Of a DNA stretch of 64,000 bases, positions 45,918-57,880 are shown one piece after another (positions within the stretch are counted from its first letter, which is position 1; the number at the start of each line of letters is the position of its first letter). Source of the DNA: Cobetia marina (GTDB lineage: Bacteria; Pseudomonadota; Gammaproteobacteria; Pseudomonadales; Halomonadaceae); contig NZ_CP017114.1 in the NCBI RefSeq assembly GCF_001720485.1, positions 248,001 to 312,000 of the forward strand. The letters are read 5' to 3'. Below the pieces are notes generated by a model that had not been told where the DNA came from, did not search any database, and saw nothing but the letters and a program-made list of their open reading frames with translations. The translations under genes and the position numbers were made by a program.

Positions 45918-45951
45918 ACGACGGCTCAGGCCTCCGGGGCTGAGTCGTCGT
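45918..45951 (+). terminator. Terminator after thrC
   Basis: A 12-bp stem with one G.T pair (ACGACGGCTCAG and CTGAGTCGTCGT) starting nine bases after the stop, followed by TCCTTCTTTC. Confidence 0.8.
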
Positions 45952-45959
45952 CCTTCTTT

Positions 45960-46003
45960 CATGGCCGTCATTTTCGCAGTCCGCTGTCGAAATGACGGCC
46001 ATG
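45960..46003. repeat. Inverted repeat in front of recJ
   Basis: A perfect 14-bp repeat (CATGGCCGTCATTT) spaced by 16 bases, ending about seven bases before the recJ ribosome site. It could be an operator, a second terminator or an RNA structure that affects RecJ translation. Confidence 0.65.
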
Positions 46004-46023
46004 TCGTTTGTCAGGAGTTCTTC

Positions 46024-47874
46024 ATGTCTGTCACTCCCTCCTTGTCACCCTCCTTGGCACAAGGCACCGCATCGCGCCCTGATGAGCGTACGCTGGCGGC
46101 CAGCATCGCGCGGGTCATCCAGCCTCGCGTCAGAGATGAGCGCCTCTACCAGCAGGGGATCGCGACGGGGCTCAGCGAACTGCAGGCACGAGTACTGGCA
46201 GGGCGGTTGACGCTGGAGAGCTGCAAGGCGCCGCTGGAGGCGCTGGTCACGCCGGCGCTCCGGCATATCGAGCATCCCGAGCGGCTGGCGGATGGCCGGC
46301 GGGCGGCAGAGCGCATCGCGCGTGCTGTCGCCGAGGGTGAGCATATCGGCATCCTCACGGACTATGACGTGGACGGCATCACCTCGCATGTGGTGATGCT
46401 GCGCACGCTGACGGAGCTGTTCGATGTGCCCTACGACCGGGTGCACAGTCTGATCGGTCATCGCATCCACGATGGTTACGGCATCAGTCTGCCGCTGGTC
46501 GAGCGCATCATGACATTGTCGCCGCGCCCGAGCCTGATCGTCACCGCGGATTGTGGTTCCAGTGATGAGGCGCGCCTGGCGCTGCTCAAGGAAGCGGGGA
46601 TAGAGGTCGTGGTGACGGATCACCATGCGCTGCCTCAGGAAGGGCCGCCGGCTTCCGCCTACGCGACCGTCAATCCGACACGTGACGATTGTGCCTATCC
46701 GGATGCGACCATCGCCGGTTGCATGGTGGCCTGGTTGACCATGTCATTGACGCGCAATGTGCTGATCGAGCAAGGCAGATTGCCGGGGGATGCACCCAAG
46801 TTGTCGCCATGGCTGTCATATGTGGCGCTGGGGACGGTGGCGGACTGTGTGTCACTGGGGGGCAGTGCGATCAATCGTGCGGTGGTCAATCTGGGTCTGA
46901 CGTTGATCAATCGCATGCAGGAGCCCTGCTGGCGAGCCATGGCAGAGCGGCTCGGGGCCGATAGCGTGCCCTTCGATGCCGAGACGCTGGCCTTCCAGAT
47001 GGGGCCGCGCATCAATGCCCGCTCACGACTGGATGATCCTTACGCCGCACTGCATTTCATGCTGGCGCGTGGAGATGAGGCTGCTCAGCGCGCGCTGGAG
47101 GTGCTCGATCAGGACAATCAGTCGCGCAAGGCGATCGAAGCCGAGATGGTGGAGTCGGCGCGCGCCTTGGCGCTCGCCTCGTTGCGGGAAGGGCATCAGG
47201 TGATCGTGGTGCATCTGGAAGATGGACACCCGGGAGTGCAGGGCATTGTCGCTTCACGTCTCGTGCAGCAGTTCGGGCGTCCGACCGTCGTGCTGACACC
47301 AGCCGCGGTGCCCGGCATGTTGACCGGGTCCGGGCGCTCCATCGAAGGATTGCATCTGCGGGATGCGTTGCAGCGAGCGCATGACCTGGCACCGCAGTGT
47401 CTGCCGCGTTTCGGTGGGCACAGAGGTGCGGCAGGGGTGGGCTTGCCCCTGGCGGAGAAGGATACCTTCACTCGTGCTCTGCAACAGGCGGCCGCGGAGC
47501 AATTGGGTGAAAGGGCGCTCAACCCCTTGATTCTCAGTGATGGTGAACTGGCAGAAGGGCAGTTGAGCCTGGAGACCCTGGATGAACTCGAGCGTCTGGC
47601 GCCCTTCGGGCGTGAGTTCGAGGCGCCTCTCTTCGAGGGCAGTTTCCTGGTCGAGAGTCTGCGACCAGTAGGTGCCGATGGCACACATCTGTCGCTTGAG
47701 CTCTCGCTCGGGCGTACACGCCTCAAGGCGATCTGGTTCCGGGCGCTGTCGCCGGGGGAATCGCCGGCATTCGGCGTGGGGGCCGCTCTGAAGTGTGCTT
47801 ACAAGCTGTCGCGCAATCGCTGGCGGGGGAGAGAATCGCTGCAGCTGATGCTGGAGCATGCCGTACCAGCATGA
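46024..47874 (+). CDS. recJ: RecJ-type single-stranded DNA exonuclease (divergent)
   Basis: 616 residues from ATG 46024 (CAGGAG upstream). DHH-phosphodiesterase motifs are present: LTDYDVDGITS (Asp113, 115, 117), IVTADCGSSDE, TDHHALP, and GTVADCVSL. The DHHA1 part has SGRSIEGLHLRDAL and FGGHRGAAGVGL. The DYDVDGITS form differs from the FD-x-DGA form of classical gammaproteobacterial RecJ, and the N terminus is unlike it, so this may be a paralogue-type RecJ. It degrades ssDNA 5' to 3' with Mn2+/Mg2+. Position after xerD-dsbC-hom-thrC matches the recJ locus of Pseudomonas. Confidence 0.85.
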   Translation: MSVTPSLSPSLAQGTASRPDERTLAASIARVIQPRVRDERLYQQGIATGLSELQARVLAGRLTLESCKAPLEALVTPALRHIEHPERLADGRRAAERIARAVAEGEHIGILTDYDVDGITSHVVMLRTLTELFDVPYDRVHSLIGHRIHDGYGISLPLVERIMTLSPRPSLIVTADCGSSDEARLALLKEAGIEVVVTDHHALPQEGPPASAYATVNPTRDDCAYPDATIAGCMVAWLTMSLTRNVLIEQGRLPGDAPKLSPWLSYVALGTVADCVSLGGSAINRAVVNLGLTLINRMQEPCWRAMAERLGADSVPFDAETLAFQMGPRINARSRLDDPYAALHFMLARGDEAAQRALEVLDQDNQSRKAIEAEMVESARALALASLREGHQVIVVHLEDGHPGVQGIVASRLVQQFGRPTVVLTPAAVPGMLTGSGRSIEGLHLRDALQRAHDLAPQCLPRFGGHRGAAGVGLPLAEKDTFTRALQQAAAEQLGERALNPLILSDGELAEGQLSLETLDELERLAPFGREFEAPLFEGSFLVESLRPVGADGTHLSLELSLGRTRLKAIWFRALSPGESPAFGVGAALKCAYKLSRNRWRGRESLQLMLEHAVPA

Positions 47875-48043
47875 GCGTGCTTGAATGAATTGCGGTATCT
47901 GGCCAGAAAGCCCTTGTGCTCAGCCCGGATCGTGCGTAAAGTACGCATCCGCTGCCGGGGACGCATGGCGTTACCAGCGGTGAAAGAGGTTTGCAGGTGG
48001 TTGTTTTGTTTGATGTTTTTGAAGTCCGCTTCCAAATCATCAG

Positions 48044-48071
48044 TTGACAATCCCGGGCGATTCGCTAGAAT
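48044..48071 (+). promoter_or_regulatory. rRNA promoter P1
   Basis: TTGACA and TAGAAT spaced by 16 bp, preceded by T-rich DNA that could be an UP element and followed by a GC-rich discriminator (ACGCCGC), as expected for stringent control. Confidence 0.85.
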
Positions 48072-48162
48072 ACGCCGCACTCCTTACGGAACAGGTGATC
48101 GAGCAACGCTCCTCACCGCTTGATGATGCTTAGAGGCAGTCGATTGACTCATCATCAAGTGC

Positions 48163-48190
48163 TTGACTTCTCAAGCGTTCCGGATAGAAT
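48163..48190 (+). promoter_or_regulatory. rRNA promoter P2
   Basis: TTGACT and TAGAAT spaced by 16 bp, 119 bases after P1, with the same -10 hexamer. Confidence 0.85.
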
Positions 48191-48212
48191 ATGCCTCCTC
48201 GCTTAACAGCGA

Positions 48213-48224
48213 CGCTCTTTAAAA
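48213..48224 (+). promoter_or_regulatory. Leader boxA antitermination site
   Basis: CGCTCTTTAAAA closely matches boxA (TGCTCTTTAACA), where NusB/NusE load for rRNA antitermination. A second copy lies in the spacer. Confidence 0.75.
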
Positions 48225-48355
48225 ATTTGATCAGGTAATTCGTGTGAGCGCTTGCCGATGAGTGGTGACAAGGTCACCAAATATCGGAGCAAGCCTCTCA
48301 CGAGAAGTTTGACTCTGAACCAAGTTTGGTCTGCTTAACAGACTATCAAGCTTTC

Positions 48356-49895
<1,540 letters not shown>

Positions 49896-50136
49896 TCGAC
49901 ACTGTCTACTGCTCGCGGCAAGTGCTCACAACGAATTACCTGATCTTATTGCTGGCTTAGCCAGCAGTGGCAAGCGTGCTCGACAGAGCGCGCTTCTCAC
50001 TGTTCTCTGAACAGCCGCTCTTTAACAATGTGAATCATGCTGACGATGGAATGTGCGCCAAGCACATCTCCATCAAACGATATGTCGGAGAGGTCCGACA
50101 GATTCGTAATCCTTGACAGACCCCTTGGGGTTATAT
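49896..50136 (+). other. 16S-23S spacer without tRNA genes
   Basis: About 241 nt. No tRNA-Ile, tRNA-Ala or tRNA-Glu is present. It holds the right half of the 16S processing stem (49916-49945, nearly perfectly complementary to 48229-48257), a GCTGGC/GCCAGC hairpin, a boxA (CGCTCTTTAACA, 50016-50027) and the left half of the 23S stem (50121-50143, paired with 53017-53040). Confidence 0.9.
50016..50027 (+). promoter_or_regulatory. Spacer boxA
   Basis: CGCTCTTTAACA differs from the E. coli boxA only in its first base. It restores antitermination before the 23S gene. Confidence 0.8.
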
Positions 50137-53025
<2,889 letters not shown>

Positions 53026-53161
53026 ATAACACCCAAGGGGTTTGCTTAGGCAAACCGCCGGGATTGCGACAGGATCGACGACATATCGGTCAGCATGATT
53101 CATATTGCGAGTCGCGAGGCCACAAGCCTCGGGGCTCAGGCACCGCAAGGTGCCACCGTTT

Positions 53162-53280
53162 CGCCTGACGACCATAGCGAGCGTGAACCACCCGATCCCA
53201 TGCCGAACTCGGAAGTGAAACCGCTTAGCGCCGATGGTAGTGTGGAGTTTCTCCATGTGAGAGTAGGTCATCGTCAGGCA
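53162..53280 (+). rRNA. 5S ribosomal RNA
   Basis: About 119 nt with ATGCCGAACTCGGAAGTGAAA and a complementary end pair (CGCCTGACGA with TCGTCAGGCA). It lies 136 bases after 23S; no tRNA lies between or after. It is followed within ten bases by a strong terminator. Confidence 0.97.
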
Positions 53281-53288
53281 CTTATCCC

Positions 53289-53323
53289 GAACCGCCCCTG
53301 CAGCTCAGCTGCAGGGGCGGTTC
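53289..53323 (+). terminator. rrn operon terminator (copy 1)
   Basis: GAACCGCCCCTGCAGCT and its complement meet around a single base, then TCTCTTTGTG. The same hairpin is repeated twice downstream. Confidence 0.9.
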
Positions 53324-53446
53324 TCTTTGTGCGTAGGAAAAAGTGATGCTCGGCAAGAGTCATGTGCGAGACAAAAGCTGCGCTGAGTAAAGAGTGCTGA
53401 GCCGGGCGTGCTGGGAACACGCGATGAGAAAAGGTCACGCGTCCCT

Positions 53447-53546
53447 AGGGTAGCGTTTCTCCCTGTAAGAGTAGCGGATGGCCGCCCCGATCCTCGTCAG
53501 GCACTTATACTGAACCGCCCCTGCAGCCCAGCTGCAGGGGCGGTTC
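53447..53546 (+). repeat. Decayed 5S tail plus terminator, copy 2
   Basis: GTAGCGTTTCTCCCTGTAAG resembles the 3' part of the 5S gene (GTGTGGAGTTTCTCCATGTG), ending in an exact CGTCAGGCACTTAT, as at the true 5S end. It is followed by a 16-bp terminator stem with a CCA loop (53512-53546), near-identical to copy 1. The bases after the hairpin (TTCTCTTTGTGCG, then AAAAAGT and GCTCGG) also repeat. The offset from copy 1 is about 222 bases. Confidence 0.75.
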
Positions 53547-53640
53547 TCTTTGTGCGCGGAAAAAGTCGTGCTCGGAGAGGTACACGCGCTGCGTGAGAAG
53601 GGCGAGTGAGAAGGGCGAGATAGGAGATAGCTCTGCCTGG

Positions 53641-53748
53641 ACGGTGTTTCTCCCTGTAAGAATCGCGGGTGGCCGCCCCACGACCGTCATGCAAGGCTCG
53701 TCAGGCACTTGTACCAAACCGCCCCTGCAGCCCAGCTGCAGGGGCGGT
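53641..53748 (+). repeat. Decayed 5S tail plus terminator, copy 3
   Basis: GGTGTTTCTCCCTGTAAGAA and GGTGGCCGCCCC match copy 2, and CGTCAGGCACTTGTAC matches the 5S end. A 14-bp version of the same terminator stem lies at 53718-53748. About 205 bases after copy 2. Confidence 0.7.
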
Positions 53749-53846
53749 CTGCGTTGGGGTATCGAGGTGGGCAGAGTACGGTAAAGCGGGAGGGCGCTTC
53801 GTCGAGGTAGTGACGCAACGTTATGCAGAACCGCGGGGAGAGCGGT

Positions 53847-53888
53847 TGTGGACAGGTGGGCGCCAACCAGGAAGACAAGTTGTCCACA
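53847..53888. promoter_or_regulatory. Inverted pair of DnaA-box-like 9-mers
   Basis: TTGTCCACA at 53880-53888 matches the DnaA box TTATCCACA at eight of nine bases. The opposite-strand CTGTCCACA at 53847-53855 matches at seven of nine. They form part of an imperfect inverted repeat. Function is unknown. Confidence 0.3.
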
Positions 53889-54004
53889 CCCTCTGGCGGC
53901 GCGAGAGCGTCCCGACTTACGGGGCAACTGTCGCTGTTACATGGCGCTGTCCCGGAAGAGCGGCAGGGTCTTGGCGGACATCGGACCCGCTAGAGGCTGA
54001 CGCG

Positions 54005-54041
54005 AAGACGCCCTGCCACACAGTGCGTGGCAGGGCGTCTT
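54005..54041 (-). terminator. Terminator of the metal-resistance operon
   Basis: A perfect 15-bp stem (AAGACGCCCTGCCAC) with a 7-base loop, 56 bases after the stop of the small membrane peptide gene. Confidence 0.8.
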
Positions 54042-54096
54042 GAGTTGCCTTCACTGATCAAATGAAGATGCTACGGATCGGTGGCAGAGCCGTGGT

Positions 54097-54177
54097 TCAT
54101 GACCTGGCCAGCCAGAACCACCAGACGATGGCAGCGATCAGGCCAAGCCCTATCAAATTGACGAGTATGCAGATCAT
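54097..54177 (-). CDS. 26-residue membrane peptide coupled to copA
   Basis: An ATG at 54177 overlaps the copA stop as ATGA and has a perfect AAGGAG seven bases upstream, inside the last copA codons. The 26-residue product is one hydrophobic helix: residues 2-18 are aliphatic with a Gly-x-Gly at 10-12, residues 19-22 are WWFW, and the end is a basic R-S tail. It should sit in the inner membrane with the C terminus in the cytosol. I recall no named family; some copper operons encode cupredoxins with a similar first helix, but no cupredoxin follows here. The operon terminator lies after it. A role as CopA accessory is inference. Confidence 0.65.
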   Translation of the reverse strand: MICILVNLIGLGLIAAIVWWFWLARS

Positions 54178-56993
54178 GCTGACTCTCCTTGTGGCATGGT
54201 GGAAGAATTTCCTGTGCTGTCCGTACGTGACCGAGCTGCCCCCGGGGGAGTGAACCCCCGCAGGCGGTTGGCGTTCGTCACGACCGTCACGGAAGACAGT
54301 GACATGGCCAGCCCGGCGATCACCGGCGACAACAGCATGCCGGTGAAGGGATAGAGAATGCCTGCCGCAATCGGAATGCCGATCAGGTTGTAGCCGAAGG
54401 CACCCACCAGGTTCTGCTTGATGTTGCGCAGCGTGGCCTGGCTGATTGCGATCGCGTCCGCGACCCCTGCCAGGGAGGGCTGCATCAGCGTGATGCCGGC
54501 CGTCTCGATGGCGACATCAGTACCTTCACCCATCGCGAAGCCGACATCGGCCAGCGCCAGCGCCGGCGCATCATTGATGCCGTCGCCGACCATTCCCACC
54601 ACATGGCCTTCCTGTTGGAGGCGGGCGATCTCATCGTGCTTGTCATCCGGTGAGACGCCGGCACGATAGTCATCGATCCCGGTCTCACGGGCCACGGCAG
54701 CGGCCGTGTGATGATTGTCACCGGTCAGCATGATCACCTTGAGGCCAACGGCATGCAGGCGAGCGATGGCGTCGCGGCTATCGTCACGCAGCGGGTCGGC
54801 CAGCCCGAAGACGGCGATCAATGCATTGTCACGTGCCATCAGGATCACGGTGCGGGCATTGTCTTCCAGCGACGTGATCTGCTCACTCAGCGGTGCAAGG
54901 CTGATACCTGCATCCTCCAGCATGGCAGCGTTGCCCATGCGCCAGGTGCGGCCTGCATCGTCCTGAGCCTGAATGCCGCGCCCGCTGATGGTCTGGTAGT
55001 CATTGAAGGCCTTGCTGCGCGAGGCCTCGGGACGCTGTGCTTCGATATGTGCCAGCAGCGCGGTGGCCAGGGGGTGCTCGGAGCCCCGCTCCAGGGCATG
55101 GGCGGCATCCAGCACCTCCTGCTCGCTTTCCCCCGAGACCCGATGCGTTTCAGTGACTTCCGGCTTGCCGCGCGTCAGGGTACCGGTCTTGTCGACCACG
55201 AGTGCGGTCAAGCGACTGGCGGTCTGCAGTGCCTCACCGCTGCGCACCAGCACGCCATGTTCCGCTGCCTTGCCGACCCCGATCATGGTCGAGATCGGCG
55301 TCGCCAGACCCAGTGCACAGGGGCAGGCGATGACGAGAACCGCCGTCGCGACCACCAGCATATGCACGCCAGTCGGGGCGGGCCCGACGTTGAACCAGAG
55401 AAGCGCCGCGACAATGGCGATGATCATCACGCTGGGCACGAATACGCCGGAGATGGTATCGGCCAGCCGTCCGATCGGGGGGCGCGAGTTCTGCGCCTGA
55501 CGCACCTGACTGATGATGCGGCCCAGGCGTGTCTCGCTGCCAATGCGCTCGACCTCGAAGACCAGACTGCCACGCGTGTTGAGCGTGCCGGCAGCCACGT
55601 CATCGCCGACACCACGTGAGACAGCCAGTGGCTCACCGCTCAACATCGATTCATCGATGTGGCTCTGTCCTTCGATCACCTTGCCATCCACCGGGATGCG
55701 CTCACCGGGGCGAATGCGCACGTGGTCACCGCTGCGTACGTCGTTGACATCGATCTCGCGCTCTTCGCCCTCGCGAATGACCCGAGCGGTACGGGTCTGC
55801 AGATCCAGCAGCGCGCGCAGTGCTTTCTGTGTACGCCCGCGGGCTCTGACCTCCAGTGCCTGACCAAGACTGATCAGGCCGATGATCATGGTCGAGGCTT
55901 CGAAGTAGAGGCCACGAGCCGCCTGAGGCACCGTCTCGGGGAAGATCAGCACGCCCATGGAATAGAGCCATGCCGCTCCGGTACCGAGTGCCACCAGCGT
56001 GTCCATGTTGGCCTGATGATGGGTGAAGGCCTTCCAGGCGCTGGTGAAGAAGCTGCGTCCTGCGGTGGCGAGCACACCCAGCACCGCGACCCCGATGGCC
56101 AGCCACACTCCACGTTCGAGACCTTCGAAGCCGGGATGATGGAAGAACATGCTGATCATCAGCGGGATACCGATGCCAAGTGACAGCACGCTGTCACGGA
56201 TGCGAGAGCGATATTCCTGGTCAGCCTCTTCCTGCTGTTGCGCGTCATTGGCGCCCGGGTCTTTCACCACGCTGGCCCCATATCCCACGTCTTCGATGGC
56301 CGCGATGATCTCGGTGGTCGCAAGCTGGCTTTTGACCTGTGCCGTGCGCGAAGCGAAGTTGACCTCAGCATGTTCCACGCCATCCAGGCCATCCAGTGTC
56401 TTCTGGATAGTGGCGACACAGCTGGCGCAGGTAATGCCGGACAGCGAGAGCTCAAGACTTCCGCTATCCGTCGGGCTGGCCGGAGAGGGTTCTGCTGCCG
56501 ATGCGTGATCCTCCGTGGTGTCGTCGGACTCAGTGAGATCCGCTGATGTGTCGCCCTCGGCAGGAGGTTCCAATGCATAGCCCGCCTCGACGACAAGACG
56601 TTCAAGCAAGGCTTCCGGCAGCCAGCTGGAGACCTGCAGGACGTTGTCTGCCGGCGTACCGCTGACGGTCGCGGACGAATCCCAGTGCTGAATGGCATTG
56701 CGCAGCTTGGCGACGCATTTCTGGCAGTGCATGCCGTAGACGTTGATCTCGAGGTTCGCAGGGGTGGCCGGTGCTGCCAGGGTGAGCGGATAGCCGCTGT
56801 CCTGCGCCACCTTCGCCACTCCTTCCTCACCCAGCCTCGTGTGTACCAGCAGCAGCTGGGCCTGGGGAGCGCCGACCAGTTCTGCCTGATCATCCTGTGC
56901 CAGCAAGGCCTTGCGAATCCTGGTGACACACCCCTGGCAGCTGATGCCGTCAGTGTTCATCACGCTGATCGTGGCAATGGGGTCGTGGCTCAT
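54174..56993 (-). CDS. copA: Cu+-exporting P1B-type ATPase with three metal-binding domains
   Basis: 939 residues. Three N-terminal HMA domains have Cys pairs at 19/22 (GISCQGC), 90/93 (GMHCQKC) and 189/192 (GITCASC), with an acidic linker at 145-175 before the third. The ATPase core has CPC in [13 protein letters not shown] (near residue 557), DKTGTLTRG (near 601), SEHPLATAL, and [14 protein letters not shown]. The transmembrane motifs FGYN and [16 protein letters not shown] are those of Cu+ (P1B-1) pumps rather than Zn2+ pumps. It exports Cu+ to the periplasm. Its ATG overlaps the merR stop by four bases, and its stop overlaps the small peptide gene. Confidence 0.95.
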   Translation of the reverse strand: MSHDPIATISVMNTDGISCQGCVTRIRKALLAQDDQAELVGAPQAQLLLVHTRLGEEGVAKVAQDSGYPLTLAAPATPANLEINVYGMHCQKCVAKLRNAIQHWDSSATVSGTPADNVLQVSSWLPEALLERLVVEAGYALEPPAEGDTSADLTESDDTTEDHASAAEPSPASPTDSGSLELSLSGITCASCVATIQKTLDGLDGVEHAEVNFASRTAQVKSQLATTEIIAAIEDVGYGASVVKDPGANDAQQQEEADQEYRSRIRDSVLSLGIGIPLMISMFFHHPGFEGLERGVWLAIGVAVLGVLATAGRSFFTSAWKAFTHHQANMDTLVALGTGAAWLYSMGVLIFPETVPQAARGLYFEASTMIIGLISLGQALEVRARGRTQKALRALLDLQTRTARVIREGEEREIDVNDVRSGDHVRIRPGERIPVDGKVIEGQSHIDESMLSGEPLAVSRGVGDDVAAGTLNTRGSLVFEVERIGSETRLGRIISQVRQAQNSRPPIGRLADTISGVFVPSVMIIAIVAALLWFNVGPAPTGVHMLVVATAVLVIACPCALGLATPISTMIGVGKAAEHGVLVRSGEALQTASRLTALVVDKTGTLTRGKPEVTETHRVSGESEQEVLDAAHALERGSEHPLATALLAHIEAQRPEASRSKAFNDYQTISGRGIQAQDDAGRTWRMGNAAMLEDAGISLAPLSEQITSLEDNARTVILMARDNALIAVFGLADPLRDDSRDAIARLHAVGLKVIMLTGDNHHTAAAVARETGIDDYRAGVSPDDKHDEIARLQQEGHVVGMVGDGINDAPALALADVGFAMGEGTDVAIETAGITLMQPSLAGVADAIAISQATLRNIKQNLVGAFGYNLIGIPIAAGILYPFTGMLLSPVIAGLAMSLSSVTVVTNANRLRGFTPPGAARSRTDSTGNSSTMPQGESA

Positions 56994-57448
56994 GAGGTCC
57001 TCCCGGTGTCAGGAGTGTACGTTCCGTTCTCTTCTGAGGGGGGCGGGAACGATTGCCCCTCGATCAGGCAGCACACGCTGTTGCCATCCGGCACGCCGTC
57101 CGGCATGTCCTGCCAGCTCTCCATGGCATGCTCCATGCGCTCTGCCAGGGCTTCCAGCTCGCGGATGCGCTCACGCACTCGGGGCAGATGTTCCTTGAGC
57201 AGGTCTCTCACCATGGGGCAGGGGGAGTCATGCTGGTCAGCCTGCTGCAGAATCTGCTTGATATCGGCAAGGCTGAAGCCCAACTGGCGTGCCTGACTGA
57301 TGAACTTGAGACGTACCAGCGCCTGCTCATCGAAGCGCTGGTAGTTGTTGACGGGATCGCGCCGGGCCGTGATCAGGCCCTGGCGGGTGTAATGGCGAAC
57401 GGTTTCGGCGGTGACGTTTCCTTCGCGGGCCAGTTCAGCGACTTTCAT
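56990..57448 (-). CDS. MerR-family heavy-metal-responsive regulator
   Basis: 152 residues from ATG 57448 (GAGGAG upstream). [20 protein letters not shown] is the winged helix-turn-helix, and a long dimerisation coiled coil covers about 80-118. Cysteines at 77 ([10 protein letters not shown]) and 126/127 (VCCLIEG) are the candidate metal ligands. CueR proteins have Ser at the position of Cys77, while Zn/Cd/Pb sensors have Cys, so the ligand set looks like a divalent-metal sensor although the gene is in one operon with a Cu+ pump. It is the first gene of the operon and probably autoregulated from the MerR-type promoter upstream. Confidence 0.85.
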   Translation of the reverse strand: MKVAELAREGNVTAETVRHYTRQGLITARRDPVNNYQRFDEQALVRLKFISQARQLGFSLADIKQILQQADQHDSPCPMVRDLLKEHLPRVRERIRELEALAERMEHAMESWQDMPDGVPDGNSVCCLIEGQSFPPPSEENGTYTPDTGRTS

Positions 57449-57880
57449 TGCATCATCTCCTCGTGATCAAGAGTGGCGGAGAGAGCATTCGGCTGCCCTG
57501 AAGGTCTATCGGCAGCCAATGTTCCGTGAATGATCCTCAGTGTAAGACCTATGTGCAGGACATAGGTCAAGCGACCCACTACATACGAAAAACCTGATGT
57601 TCGACCAATAGGCTAGAGAGGAAGGCGAGAGCCCCGCCATGTTTTAAACGCTGGCGAACAGACGCTAAATGATCGCCAGGACATGGGGTTAGCAACACGA
57701 TGACAGTGCAGACATGAATGAAAGTTCCCCAAATACTAGAAATCTCCCTATTCAAACAAACGTTCGCCCTTGACTTGAACGGGCGACTCGCCCAAAACGT
57801 AGGTGTCAGGGCTATGCATCAACGAACGATAACAACAACATGCAGCTCTCCAAGCCACCTGCAATGGGACGCCATCCATA
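57449..57880. other. Divergent region between merR and fadL
   Basis: It contains the MerR-type promoter. On the fadL side, TTGACT at about 57770 could be a -35, flanked by alternating CGCCC and GGGCG blocks (57765-57797) that could pair in two ways. No other gene was seen. Confidence 0.5.
57540..57570 (-). promoter_or_regulatory. MerR-type promoter and operator of the copA operon
   Basis: On the minus strand TTGACC (57570-57565) and TTACAC (57545-57540) are separated by 19 bp, the over-long spacing that MerR activators correct by bending DNA. The spacer region carries a perfect 9-5-9 palindrome, GACCTATGT-N5-ACATAGGTC (57546-57568). The leader to the merR ATG would be about 85 bases. Confidence 0.85.

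Larger units (their letters stand above)
47875..48355 (+). other. rrn promoter and leader region
   Basis: No protein gene. It carries an A/T-rich upstream stretch (47996-48043), promoters P1 and P2, a leader boxA and the left half of the 16S processing stem (48229-48257). Confidence 0.8.
53281..54096. other. 816-base region between 5S rRNA and the copper operon
   Basis: No gene recognised. It holds three copies of the terminator with 5S-tail remnants, an inverted pair of DnaA-box-like sequences (53847-53888) and the terminator of the copper operon. Confidence 0.7.

Noticed and set aside
57735..57800. Possible PsrA or FadR operator before fadL
   Set aside because: CAAACAAACGTTCG only partly fits the PsrA pattern and no FadR-type palindrome is clear.
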